Of a stretch of DNA of 22,688 nucleotides, positions 1 through 6,586 are shown in pieces (the first letter of the stretch is position 1; the number at the start of each line of letters is the position of its first letter). The DNA is from an uncultured bacterium (GTDB taxonomy: Bacteria; Spirochaetota; Spirochaetia; Sphaerochaetales; Sphaerochaetaceae). The position numbers and the translations under genes are program-made. The notes under the pieces were generated by a model. The model had not been told where the DNA came from. It saw nothing but the letters and a program-made list of their open reading frames with translations, and searched no databases. The stretch is taken from the NCBI GenBank assembly GCA_905215015.1, contig CAJMOS010000041.1:1-22688 (forward strand), read 5' to 3'.

Positions 1-45
1 GCTCATGGCAGATACTCCTGACCTAATAAACCGTTCTTTTGCCAT
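1..45 (-). CDS. possible truncated 5' end of a minus-strand gene
   Basis: The reverse strand is open from an ATG at 45-43 to the window edge (MAKERFIRSGVSAMS), with a second in-frame ATG at 6-4. The inner ATG has a decent ribosome site (CAGGAG about 8 nt upstream), so the gene may start only at position 6. It would be divergent from the gene at 106. Too little is visible to name a product, and the open stretch could be chance. Confidence 0.22.
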   Translation of the reverse strand, partial: MAKERFIRSGVSAMS

Positions 46-91
46 GTTCATTCCCGAAACTCGTGATTTTTTTTGGAGAAAGTCACTTGAT

Positions 92-109
92 ATGCCTTCT
101 TTGCTATGA
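92..109 (+). CDS. five-codon leader ORF (MPSLL) coupled to the next gene
   Basis: An ATG at 92 opens a five-codon frame that stops at TGA 107-109, overlapping the ATG of the next gene (106-108) as ATGA. The only good ribosome-binding sequence nearby, GGAGAAAG at 75-82, is 9 nt from this ATG but 23 nt from the ATG at 106. This arrangement suggests that the downstream gene is translated by coupling or reinitiation. It could also be coincidence. Confidence 0.3.
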   Translation: MPSLL

Positions 110-474
110 CTGTTTCGCCATCCGTGGTGGATGATTCGAGGAAGTTGTTGGTGAAGCTCGTTGGAACCGAGGGCTATCTGGACCAGCAGAAGTTGGCCGG
201 TTTCTTCCGCGCTTTTCTGCTGACGCACCTCAAATCCGCTATCGCCAAGGTGATGAAAGAAGAGAAGATAGACATCTTCGAGGTGGACGAGACGGGGGAT
301 GTCGCCTATCTCGGGGCTGTCGGGTTGCGGATGACGAACAGCTATGCCGCCAAAGTGGCAAAGGAAGAAAAGACAGATTCCTTTGACGATTGGTTCCTGC
401 CTTCAATCGCGGAATTGGAACGCATGAAGGACATTCCCTCATTGGGTCCATACATACAGGGAGCCAGGCCGTGA
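106..474 (+). CDS. small soluble protein of unknown function, 122 aa
   Basis: I do not recognise this protein. It is 122 residues, with no signal peptide, membrane segment or cysteines. It is mostly helical by composition, with a basic/acidic middle (KVMKEEKIDIFEVDETGD near residues 48-65) and a Trp-containing C-terminal part. Composition and codon use look like real coding DNA. The frame has a stop at 88-90, so ATG 106 is the first possible start, yet it has no ribosome site at normal spacing; the GGAGAAAG at 75-82 fits the short overlapping leader ORF instead. It stands alone: upstream is the window edge and downstream a minus-strand tRNA gene. Existence as a gene is likely; its role is unknown. 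Confidence 0.6.
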   Translation: MTVSPSVVDDSRKLLVKLVGTEGYLDQQKLAGFFRAFLLTHLKSAIAKVMKEEKIDIFEVDETGDVAYLGAVGLRMTNSYAAKVAKEEKTDSFDDWFLPSIAELERMKDIPSLGPYIQGARP

Positions 475-480
475 AGTTCG

Positions 481-508
481 TCCGAATCCTCGCAAACCGA
501 GGCTTGGA
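481..508 (+). other. stem-loop just after the stop codon
   Basis: CCTCG-CAAAC-CGAGG forms a perfect 5-bp stem, extended outward by AA/TT and TCC/GGA with single-base bulges. It starts 6 nt after the stop of the gene at 106. No T-run follows, so it is not a classical terminator; it may protect the mRNA end or be chance. Confidence 0.35.
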
Positions 509-524
509 CGCTGGTTGGGGGGAA

Positions 525-580
525 ACGGCAGGGCGTCCCGGGAAACGAGTCTCTCCGGGTGCTTGCCGTCCGTGCCTTTT
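525..580. terminator. imperfect hairpin with short T-tail, possible terminator
   Basis: ACGGCA...CCCGG (525-541) pairs with CCGGG...TGCCGT (555-569), leaving an internal loop. On the plus strand it is followed after a few bases by TTTT (577-580); on the minus strand by TTT then a C-run. It could end the plus-strand gene, the minus-strand tRNA transcript, or both. The internal loop and weak tails keep confidence low. Confidence 0.35.
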
Positions 581-590
581 AGTGGGTATT

Positions 591-663
591 TGGGACTGGC
601 TGGATTTGGACCAACGACCGGAGGATTATGAGTCCCCTGCTCTAACCGCTGCGCTACAGTCCC
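591..663 (-). tRNA. tRNA-Ile(CAU), the lysidine-type isoleucine tRNA
   Basis: Read on the minus strand, a 73-nt cloverleaf is visible. The acceptor stem is GGGACTG/CAGTCCC, the D arm contains AGCGGTTAGAGC, the anticodon arm is GGGGA-CTCATAA-TCCTC with anticodon CAT (complement at 628-630), the variable loop is five bases, and the T arm is GTTGG-TCCAAAT-CCAGC. The discriminator is A and no CCA is encoded. The body from the D loop through the variable loop (GGTTAGAGCAGG, GACTCATAATC, GGTC) matches bacterial tRNA-Ile2 rather than elongator or initiator tRNA-Met. The wobble C should therefore be changed to lysidine by TilS to read AUA. The first T-loop base pair region reads TCC instead of the usual TTC. 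Elongator Met is the alternative call. Confidence 0.85.
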
Positions 664-679
664 TTTTGCGAATGACAAA

Positions 680-709
680 AGTATAGGGGGTGGGCAAAGA
701 CATGGTCAA
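680..709 (-). promoter_or_regulatory. sigma-70 type promoter for the tRNA gene
   Basis: On the minus strand TTGACC (709-704) and TATACT (685-680) are separated by 18 nt. Transcription would begin near 673, about 10 nt before the mature tRNA 5' end. Confidence 0.65.
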
Positions 710-723
710 GAGACGTTGTGGTA

Positions 724-732
724 TGGTACAAT
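724..732 (+). promoter_or_regulatory. extended -10 promoter for the outer-membrane protein gene
   Basis: TGG followed by TACAAT (727-732) has the TG-N extended -10 form. No good -35 is seen at 17 nt. The start would be near 739, giving a leader of about 16 nt that contains AGGAG at 741-745. Confidence 0.4.
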
Positions 733-754
733 TCCCGACAAGGAGTTGGAGAAG

Positions 755-1954
755 ATGCGTCTGAAGAGAACCCTGTTGCTTGTTGGTTTGTTTGCGAGTT
801 GTTCGGTTTCGGCATTCGCCGCGCCAGTGAAGTACAGTTTCTGGACGCTCAGACAGCATCCCGAGGTCGTAGGCGGCTTCATTCCCACGTGGACGGGAAT
901 GGGGCTCAGTTTCACTCCGATTTCCCTCATTGCGGACCGGAAGACCGAACTGAAGCTCCTGATTGGCGGCGGTTACACCCAGCGCAAGGCTTGGTACGAT
1001 CCCAATACCGGTTTGATGTTGGATGACGAGGACCGGAACCCCTTGGTGTTCGATGTCGAGGAATACGACTGGAGGGCCCAGCTTTCCCAGGGTTTCTGGG
1101 CTTCCTGGGTTCCCGGCAAGGACTTGGTCACCTTCTATATGGGCTATGACGGCATGTTCACGCGCACCCATGACTCGATGGTGGAGGGCGAGAGGAGGGA
1201 AAACGGCTCGTCTTCCTCGAAGCAGGAAGTGCTCAGCATCGACGAATGGTTTGCCCAGAGCCTCTATGGCGGAGCCTCGTCCAAGCACAATCCCTACTAT
1301 CCTGATATGGGCGATACGTTGGCGACCACCCTGTACGGTGGAGTCAAGCTGGACGCCATGCGCGACACCATCAGCACCCAGGACGGGTTCTCCACCGAGG
1401 TAAACGTGCGCTACATGCCTGGACCGCTGAACGACAGCATGGACGGAAGGGCCGATTGTTACAGCGTCACCAGCAATACGCTCTTTGCCAAGACGCTGTG
1501 TTCGGTGAGGGATGCGAAGGGAAGGAACCTCTTTTCCGCTGTTGCCCTGGACCGCTTCAACGTCAACTGGACCAGTGGCGACATCATCCCTCTCAGCCTG
1601 CAGGAATCGACCGCGCTTGGCCGCAAGGTACGTGGCTTCAGCTACTGGTCCTACGACACCGAATTCTCGCTGGTCAACAATGTGGAAATCCGCCTCTGCG
1701 GACCAGAGGCCTTGATCAAGGGAGTCATGCCCCGCTTCAATTTCTTCTATGACGTGGGCTTTGGATGCGGCAATTACTACAACACCAACGTCAGCGACAC
1801 CAATTTCCTTTCCTCGACAGGCGTGCAGGCGACAGTCACCATTTACGACTTCTTCGACCTGGGGTTGCAGTACGCCTACCTGTTCCACGGTCATGACTAT
1901 ACCCACTATGATGATTCGATTACCATGCGGGTCACCTTCTTCTTGGATTTCTGA
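755..1954 (+). CDS. predicted outer-membrane beta-barrel protein, 399 aa
   Basis: The ATG at 755 is preferred over the one at 716 because AGGAG lies 9 nt upstream and it gives a clean Sec signal peptide (MRLKRTLLLVGLFASC..., predicted cleavage after AFA near residue 23). The mature part is rich in alternating aromatic/polar strands, for example near residues 95-125 and 290-385. It ends in a short strand with terminal phenylalanine (VTFFLDF), the usual outer-membrane barrel signature for the BAM machinery. I do not recognise a specific family or substrate. It is monocistronic, with the tRNA gene behind it and rlpA convergent in front. An outer-membrane structural or channel role is inference from architecture only. 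Confidence 0.75.
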   Translation: MRLKRTLLLVGLFASCSVSAFAAPVKYSFWTLRQHPEVVGGFIPTWTGMGLSFTPISLIADRKTELKLLIGGGYTQRKAWYDPNTGLMLDDEDRNPLVFDVEEYDWRAQLSQGFWASWVPGKDLVTFYMGYDGMFTRTHDSMVEGERRENGSSSSKQEVLSIDEWFAQSLYGGASSKHNPYYPDMGDTLATTLYGGVKLDAMRDTISTQDGFSTEVNVRYMPGPLNDSMDGRADCYSVTSNTLFAKTLCSVRDAKGRNLFSAVALDRFNVNWTSGDIIPLSLQESTALGRKVRGFSYWSYDTEFSLVNNVEIRLCGPEALIKGVMPRFNFFYDVGFGCGNYYNTNVSDTNFLSSTGVQATVTIYDFFDLGLQYAYLFHGHDYTHYDDSITMRVTFFLDF

Positions 1955-2012
1955 AGGTAATACGCTCTCAACAAAAAGAAGGGAAGGCCATCAAGGACAT
2001 GCAGTCATGCTG

Positions 2013-2050
2013 CCCATGGCATCTTCCTTTTGCAAAGTGCATGCCATGGG
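2013..2050. terminator. inverted repeat between convergent genes, probable terminator
   Basis: CCCATGGCAT (2013-2022) and ATGCCATGGG (2041-2050) are a perfect 10-bp inverted repeat with an 18-nt spacer, lying 12 nt past the rlpA stop and 58 nt past the barrel-protein stop. A modest T-rich tail (GATTCTTTCC) follows on the plus strand and none on the minus strand. The long loop makes it an unusual terminator. Confidence 0.5.
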
Positions 2051-2062
2051 GATTCTTTCCGG

Positions 2063-2704
2063 TTACTTGAACAGCAGGGGGTTCTCCTCGCTGAGCTCGA
2101 GGATTTTGCTGGTGTCGATGCCCAGGGAGCCAAGCGTCTGCTTGGTCTGGTCCCTGCGGACCTTGGGAACCCAGCGGACGGTAATCCGTACAAGTCCGCC
2201 ATCGGTCATCTCCGCATAGGGGCGGAGTCCCGCCTGCGCCAGCTGGGTGTACAGGCTCATCGCGTTGTCCACGTTGTTGGTGGAAAGGATCTGATACTTG
2301 TACCAGCCGGTATCTCCGGGCCTGTTGTACTTGCTCTCCGGCACCTGGGGCTCGTAGAGCACGGTCAGGGTGACCGGGGCGATACCCTCTTCCTTCATGC
2401 CGAGCTCGGTGGCGGCTCGCGGAGTCAGGTCGATGATGCGGCCGTCCACATATGGCCCGCGGTCGTTGATCCGGACTTCGATGCTCTTTCCTGTCAGACG
2501 ATTGGTCACCTGCACGCGAGTGCCGAATTTCATCGTCTTGTGGGCCGCGCTCATCGAATTGGGGTCGAACACATCCCCGTTCGCGGTAAGGGCGCCCGGG
2601 GTGTCGCTGGTGTACCACGAGGCGTAGCCAGCCTCGACAGCCTCGGCACACAGGGAGAGCGCGCCAAGGCTTGCCATCAGGAGAAGAAGTACGAAACGTT
2701 TCAT
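2063..2704 (-). CDS. rlpA: RlpA family septal ring lytic transglycosylase, 213 aa
   Basis: RlpA cleaves glycan strands of peptidoglycan lacking stem peptides, in the periplasm or as an outer-membrane lipoprotein. Here a Sec signal peptide covers residues 1-20; its LSLCA is not a convincing lipobox. The double-psi barrel domain is at about 25-118, with GYASWY, TANGDVFDP, SAAHKTMKFGTRVQVTN, and the catalytic-region motif INDRGPYVDGRIIDLT (79-94). A C-terminal SPOR-like domain follows at about 132-200, the part that in relatives binds denuded glycan at division sites. The start MKRF is chosen because the strong promoter lies directly upstream; a longer frame would begin inside lysS promoter DNA. 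Length is typical of the shorter RlpA proteins. Function is confident; lipid anchoring is doubtful. Confidence 0.9.
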   Translation of the reverse strand: MKRFVLLLLMASLGALSLCAEAVEAGYASWYTSDTPGALTANGDVFDPNSMSAAHKTMKFGTRVQVTNRLTGKSIEVRINDRGPYVDGRIIDLTPRAATELGMKEEGIAPVTLTVLYEPQVPESKYNRPGDTGWYKYQILSTNNVDNAMSLYTQLAQAGLRPYAEMTDGGLVRITVRWVPKVRRDQTKQTLGSLGIDTSKILELSEENPLLFK

Positions 2705-2712
2705 ACTCCAAG

Positions 2713-2741
2713 AGTATAGCCGTTCGGTTTTGGGGTGGCAA
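2713..2741 (-). promoter_or_regulatory. strong rlpA promoter almost touching the start codon
   Basis: On the minus strand TTGCCA (2741-2736), a 17-nt spacer and TATACT (2718-2713) form a near-ideal sigma-70 promoter. Transcription should start at about 2707-2705, only 1-3 nt before the rlpA ATG at 2704. Confidence 0.75.
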
Positions 2742-2744
2742 CGG

Positions 2745-2773
2745 TTGTTTGTTTCAAATCGTTCGATTATACT
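2745..2773 (+). promoter_or_regulatory. lysS promoter giving a nearly leaderless mRNA
   Basis: TTGTTT (2745-2750), a 17-nt spacer and TATACT (2768-2773). The predicted start is near 2779-2781 and the lysS ATG is at 2784. There is no Shine-Dalgarno sequence in AGCTTGCACT just upstream of the ATG. Its -35 element lies 3 nt from the -35 of the divergent rlpA promoter. Confidence 0.7.
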
Positions 2774-2783
2774 AGCTTGCACT

Positions 2784-4367
2784 ATGGCAAAGAAGAATGA
2801 GCAGGCCCCGAAGCATTGGGCCGATATCTATGCTGAAAAGGTAATCCGCGAGAAAGGTGACAAGCCGTTGTATACCTGCGCCAGCGGCATTACTCCGTCC
2901 GGAACCGTCCATATCGGAAACTTCCGTGAAATCATTTCCGTCGACCTGGTCGTCCGCGCCCTCCGGGAGAGGGGCAAGCAGGTCCGCTTCATCTATAGCT
3001 GGGATGACTACGACGTCTTCCGCAAGGTGCCGAAGAACATGCCGGAACCCGAATTGCTGGCCAAGTATCTGCGCTATCCGATCGTGCTGGTCCCCGATAC
3101 CACGGGCCGTGCCGACAACTATGCCCGCGGCAACGAAATCGACGTCGAAAAGGAGCTACCGAAAGTCGGCATCTATCCCGAGTACATCTACCAGGCCGCG
3201 CGCTACCGTGCCAGCGAGTATGCCGACGGCATCCGCATGGCCTTGGAGAAGCGCGACGCAATCAAGGCGGTTTTGGACAAATATCGTACCGAACCGCTTC
3301 CCGACAGCTGGCTTCCGATTTCCGTGTTTTCCTCCTTCACCCACAAGGACACCACGACGGTGCTTTCCTGGGATGGCGAGTGGGGGATCACCTACCGTGA
3401 CGACACTACCGGGCAGACCGAGACGATCGACCTCCGCAAGACCAGTCTGGCAAAGTTGCCTTGGCGTGTGGACTGGCCGATGCGCTGGAAGCGCGAGCAG
3501 GTCGATTTCGAACCCGCAGGCAAAGACCATCACTCCGAAGGAGGTTCGTTCGACACCTCCAAGGAAGTCGTCGAGCTTTTTGGCGGGCATGCTCCGGTTT
3601 CCTTCCAGTACGATTTCATCTCCATCAAAGGCCATGGCGGGAAGATTTCCTCTTCCAGTGGCGATGTCGTCTCGCTTCCTGACGTCCTTGAGATCTATAC
3701 TCCCGAGGTGACCAGGTACATGTTCGTCGGTACCAAGCCGAACTCCGAGTTCTCCATCAGCTTCGACCTGGACGTCCTGAAACTCTACGAGGACTACGAC
3801 AACTGCGAGCGCATCACCTTCGGACTGTTGCCGGTCAAGGAGGAGCGCAAGGCCTACGAGACCCGTATCTACCAGCTCTCCCAGGTCGACAAGGTCCCGG
3901 AAACGATCAGCTACCAGATTCCGTTCCGCCATCTCTGCAACCTGCTGCAGATCCACGGCATGGATGTCGACGCCGTGGTCAAGAGCCTGCCGGACGTGAA
4001 GCCGGAGCAGCTTGACCGTCTGGTGGCAAAGGCCACCTGCGCACGCAACTGGATCGAGAAGTACGCTCCTGAGGACTTCAAGTTCCACCTGCAGACCGAC
4101 AAGGACGAGAAGGTGCATGTCGGCGAGGGCGAGAAGCAGGCCATCGGCAACCTGGCCGCTCTGGTAGGGAAGATGGACGGCATGGACCGCAAGGCTTTCA
4201 CCGAGGCCATGTACGCCTGCGCCACTGACGCCGGGCTGGAGACCGGTTCCTTCTTCACCGTCGTCTACAAGGTTCTGATCGGCAAGGAGAAAGGGCCGAA
4301 ACTGGCTGACTTCATCCGTACCTGTGGCAGCGCCAAGGTATTGCCGATCCTCGAGAGATATCTCTGA
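2784..4367 (+). CDS. lysS: lysyl-tRNA synthetase, class I, 527 aa
   Basis: This enzyme attaches lysine to tRNA-Lys in the cytoplasm. It is the class I form, unrelated to the class II LysRS of most bacteria. The Rossmann catalytic core carries both class I signatures: HIGN at residues 43-46 (after SGITPSGTV) and KISSSSG at 287-293, the KMSKS equivalent. The helical anticodon-binding region fills the C-terminal third. Length fits the family. The segment around residues 175-225, where archaeal relatives carry zinc-binding cysteines, has none here. I start at MAKKNE because the TATACT promoter at 2768 lies inside the longer upstream frame. A strong hairpin terminator follows the stop. Class I LysRS supports a spirochaete origin. 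Confidence 0.95.
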   Translation: MAKKNEQAPKHWADIYAEKVIREKGDKPLYTCASGITPSGTVHIGNFREIISVDLVVRALRERGKQVRFIYSWDDYDVFRKVPKNMPEPELLAKYLRYPIVLVPDTTGRADNYARGNEIDVEKELPKVGIYPEYIYQAARYRASEYADGIRMALEKRDAIKAVLDKYRTEPLPDSWLPISVFSSFTHKDTTTVLSWDGEWGITYRDDTTGQTETIDLRKTSLAKLPWRVDWPMRWKREQVDFEPAGKDHHSEGGSFDTSKEVVELFGGHAPVSFQYDFISIKGHGGKISSSSGDVVSLPDVLEIYTPEVTRYMFVGTKPNSEFSISFDLDVLKLYEDYDNCERITFGLLPVKEERKAYETRIYQLSQVDKVPETISYQIPFRHLCNLLQIHGMDVDAVVKSLPDVKPEQLDRLVAKATCARNWIEKYAPEDFKFHLQTDKDEKVHVGEGEKQAIGNLAALVGKMDGMDRKAFTEAMYACATDAGLETGSFFTVVYKVLIGKEKGPKLADFIRTCGSAKVLPILERYL

Positions 4368-4385
4368 GGATCCGATTTCCATCAT

Positions 4386-4430
4386 TCCCCCTTGCGCAGG
4401 ATATTCCGCCAAGGGGGATTTTTCTTGTTT
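4386..4430 (+). terminator. rho-independent terminator of lysS
   Basis: TCCCCCTTG (4386-4394) pairs with CAAGGGGGA (4410-4418), with further pairing inside (GGA/TCC). A T-rich tract (ATTTTTCTTGTTT) follows. It lies 18 nt after the lysS stop. The tail overlaps the last codon of the minus-strand gene. Confidence 0.85.
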
Positions 4431-5460
4431 AGTTGATGTTGCTCGGGTCGTAGGTCAGGGTGACCGAGCCAAGTTTCGCCTGGACGGTTGCGGTGGTGCC
4501 GCCGCTGGTATCCCTGTCTTCCGGCCTGACCCGCTGGCGGATGTAGACGGTCTTGCCATCCACATCGGATACCGTGTTGTTCTGGTAGGCGCTTCCCCCG
4601 GTTTGCAAAGCGGTACCGACAATCGAGCCGTCGAGCACCCCCGAAAGCAGGGCGTACGCGTCATCCAGGACCGATGCGTCCAGCACTCCGACGCCAGCGC
4701 AGATCATCGTGAAGTCGCTTCTCCTTGCTTCAAGTTTTTCAAGGTACGCTTTTTCTTTTGCGACAGAGATGGTCAACCGGAGGGGTGGCATGATTTCATC
4801 GCCGGAAAAGAGGATGCCGTTCGTGGCGTCCAGCATTGCCAGCCCGCCAGGGGTATGGTTGCCCAGTTCGAAGAATTCGAGGGTTCGTCCTCCCAAGTCG
4901 AGAGTGTCGCCCTCATGGACGATGGTGACGGGGTAGTCGCGCGGAAACGATACGCCATCGAAGCTCGGATAGGGAATGGTGGCATATTGTTCGGTGTATT
5001 CCGTCATGTAGGCCATGTCGAAGTAGGCATCATTGGCCGTGTGGTCAAAGTGGTAGTGGGTGTTGATGACCGAGGTGACCGGCTTGTCGGTCAGACTCTG
5101 GGCGTAGGAGCGGATGTTGCCTGCACCGTAGCCGCAGTCGATCATGATGGCTTCGTTCTCGCCTTCGACGAGGTAGCAATAGTCACCATCGCCTACGATC
5201 TTCCAGGTGCCTGGGGCGACCAGCTCGCTTTTGTAGTAGGGGACAGGCATCGGCGTATAGCTGCCATCGGGATTCTGGATCAGGACATTGCTTTTGGCGG
5301 AAAAGTCGATTTCGGCAACCGGAGTCCAGGTTTCCGGGCTCTGATGGATGCCGGTGACCGTCGTGTCAGACATGGCGGAGGTGGCGGTTTGGGTTGTCGA
5401 GCAGGAGGCAAGAAGCGTCATGGTCGCAACTGCGGTGCAAAGAAGATACGTGGTTTTCAT
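4429..5460 (-). CDS. metallo-beta-lactamase-fold lipoprotein, 343 aa
   Basis: This is a secreted lipid-anchored hydrolase of the MBL superfamily with unknown substrate. The start MKTTYLL gives a type II signal peptide with lipobox LASC, Cys20. The MBL core runs from about residue 84 to 260: the metal motif THYHFDH (H135, H137, D139, H140), then NHTPGG (H202), then SGDE (D221). The place where the last metal ligand normally sits in a G-H-G motif reads AGVG (near 255-258), so that histidine is absent. About 55 residues precede the domain and a strand-rich tail follows. The site GAGGAG lies about 9 nt upstream. It is downstream of era on the same strand with 101 bp between and its own -10 element. 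Catalytic activity is plausible but not certain. Confidence 0.8.
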   Translation of the reverse strand: MKTTYLLCTAVATMTLLASCSTTQTATSAMSDTTVTGIHQSPETWTPVAEIDFSAKSNVLIQNPDGSYTPMPVPYYKSELVAPGTWKIVGDGDYCYLVEGENEAIMIDCGYGAGNIRSYAQSLTDKPVTSVINTHYHFDHTANDAYFDMAYMTEYTEQYATIPYPSFDGVSFPRDYPVTIVHEGDTLDLGGRTLEFFELGNHTPGGLAMLDATNGILFSGDEIMPPLRLTISVAKEKAYLEKLEARRSDFTMICAGVGVLDASVLDDAYALLSGVLDGSIVGTALQTGGSAYQNNTVSDVDGKTVYIRQRVRPEDRDTSGGTTATVQAKLGSVTLTYDPSNIN

Positions 5461-5484
5461 AGGAAACATCTCCTCGTTGCTTGC

Positions 5485-5490
5485 AGTATA
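5485..5490 (-). promoter_or_regulatory. -10 element for the MBL lipoprotein gene
   Basis: TATACT on the minus strand, identical to the -10 boxes of rlpA, lysS and the tRNA gene. The start would be near 5478, giving a leader of about 18 nt with a GAGGAG site. The -35 is poor (TTATGG at 18 nt spacing). Confidence 0.5.
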
Positions 5491-5561
5491 GCGAGGGCAT
5501 CCCTGTCGCCATAAGAGGAGGAAAATCGAGTTTTTCCAAGAATTTTGAAGAACCGTGGAGG

Positions 5562-6458
5562 CTACTGTTTGTCTGTCTTGTCGATGATTCTGGCTAAGAT
5601 TTGGTCGTTCTTGCGCCACTTGCTTTGGGCCTTGACCCGCAAGTCGAGTTGCAGCTTTCGTCCCGGAAAGATGTTCCTGATGTCCTTGAACGCGGCGACA
5701 CGGATACGCTTGATGTTGGCGCCTCCTTTGCCGATGACGATGCCTTTCTGGCTCTCCGTCTCGACGACGATGAAGGCCCTGACCCAGATGGTGTTGGTGG
5801 CCACCTGGTTCTCCAGGTCGGAGAGTTCGATGTAGATGGCATGGGGAATCTCGTCGGTCACGGTGGCAATCGCTTTCTCCCGGATGATTTCGCTGACGCG
5901 GAACTCGAGGCTCTGGTCGGTCCGCTCGCTTTCCGGATAGAGCATGGGGCCCTCGGGAGCATGGCTGAACAGGGCGATCAGGATTTCATCGACCCCTTCA
6001 TCCTTCAAGCCGGTCGCCTTCAGGATTTCCGCCTGGGGAAGGTGGTCCTTCAGGAATGCGGTGGCTTCGTCTTGCTGGTTTTCGGTGGCGATGTCGCTTT
6101 TGTTGATTACTGCGATGATCGGGCTCTTGATCTTCGCGAGAAGCGCACAGATCGCCTCTTCCTCGCTGCCACCCTTGCGGGTCGGATCGAGGATGTAGAG
6201 CACCATGTCGCTGTCGGACAAGCTCTCGACCGCCGTCTCCTGCAGCTTCAGGTTGAGCTTCTGGCCGCTGATGTGGTAGCCCGGGGTGTCGGTGAAGATC
6301 AGCTGTCCCCGGCTGTCGGTGTAGATGCCACGGATGGCGTTGCGGGTCGTCTGGGGGGTCGCCGCCGTGATGGAGACCTTCATCTCGCAGATGGTGTTGA
6401 CCAGGGTGCTCTTGCCCGACGATGGACGGCCGATGATGGCCACGCTTGCACATTTCAT
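5562..6458 (-). CDS. era: GTPase Era, ribosome small-subunit assembly factor
   Basis: Era binds the 3' end of 16S rRNA and helps mature the 30S subunit. The 298-residue length is normal. The GTPase domain has the P-loop GRPSSGKS (10-17), the switch I segment TPQTTRN (34-40), DTPGYHISGQKLN (57-69, the Era-type G3 region) and NKSD (119-122). The C-terminal KH domain shows the RNA-binding loop IGKGGANIKRIR starting at about residue 242. The start is supported by AAGGAG 6 nt upstream. The gene is divergent from clpP and followed by the MBL lipoprotein gene after 101 bp. No clear terminator follows; a weak GGAAAA/TTTTCC stem is at 5520-5537. Confidence 0.95.
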   Translation of the reverse strand: MKCASVAIIGRPSSGKSTLVNTICEMKVSITAATPQTTRNAIRGIYTDSRGQLIFTDTPGYHISGQKLNLKLQETAVESLSDSDMVLYILDPTRKGGSEEEAICALLAKIKSPIIAVINKSDIATENQQDEATAFLKDHLPQAEILKATGLKDEGVDEILIALFSHAPEGPMLYPESERTDQSLEFRVSEIIREKAIATVTDEIPHAIYIELSDLENQVATNTIWVRAFIVVETESQKGIVIGKGGANIKRIRVAAFKDIRNIFPGRKLQLDLRVKAQSKWRKNDQILARIIDKTDKQ

Positions 6459-6478
6459 GGTTTGCTCCTTGCCACTGA

Positions 6479-6508
6479 ACTATACCGGCCATCGGGGCGG
6501 GAATGCAA
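6479..6508 (-). promoter_or_regulatory. era promoter
   Basis: On the minus strand TTGCAT (6508-6503), an 18-nt spacer and TATAGT (6484-6479). Start near 6472, leader about 14 nt including the AAGGAG site. Confidence 0.6.
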
Positions 6509-6519
6509 TCGTGCTCTAC

Positions 6520-6550
6520 TTGCCAATAGGTGAAGTTTGTGTTCTATTTA
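6520..6550 (+). promoter_or_regulatory. possible clpP promoter
   Basis: TTGCCA (6520-6525) is a good -35, followed by a poor -10 region (CTATTTA, 6544-6550). A GGGCC-CGT-GGCCC hairpin (6556-6568) sits between it and the ribosome site of clpP. Confidence 0.3.
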
Positions 6551-6586
6551 GCAAGGGGCCCGTGGCCCTACGGAAGGACAGTATTC

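Noticed and set aside
439..678. A minus-strand frame giving a product containing TVAQRLEQGTHNPPVVGPNP
   Set aside because: This is the typical translation of a tRNA gene, here tRNA-Ile(CAU), and not a protein.
626..1906. A 426-codon minus-strand frame opposite the barrel protein
   Set aside because: It runs through the tRNA gene at its end and lacks protein-like features; the plus-strand frame has a signal peptide, ribosome site and barrel terminus.
2730..2783. An 18-residue N-terminal extension of LysRS
   Set aside because: The promoter TTGTTT-17-TATACT lies inside it, and class I LysRS proteins do not need it.
3156..4412. A 418-codon minus-strand frame opposite lysS
   Set aside because: Mirror of lysS codon bias; it also runs through the lysS terminator.
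5520..5537. GGAAAA/TTTTCC stem as the era terminator
   Set aside because: Only six weak pairs and no clear T-tail in the correct orientation.
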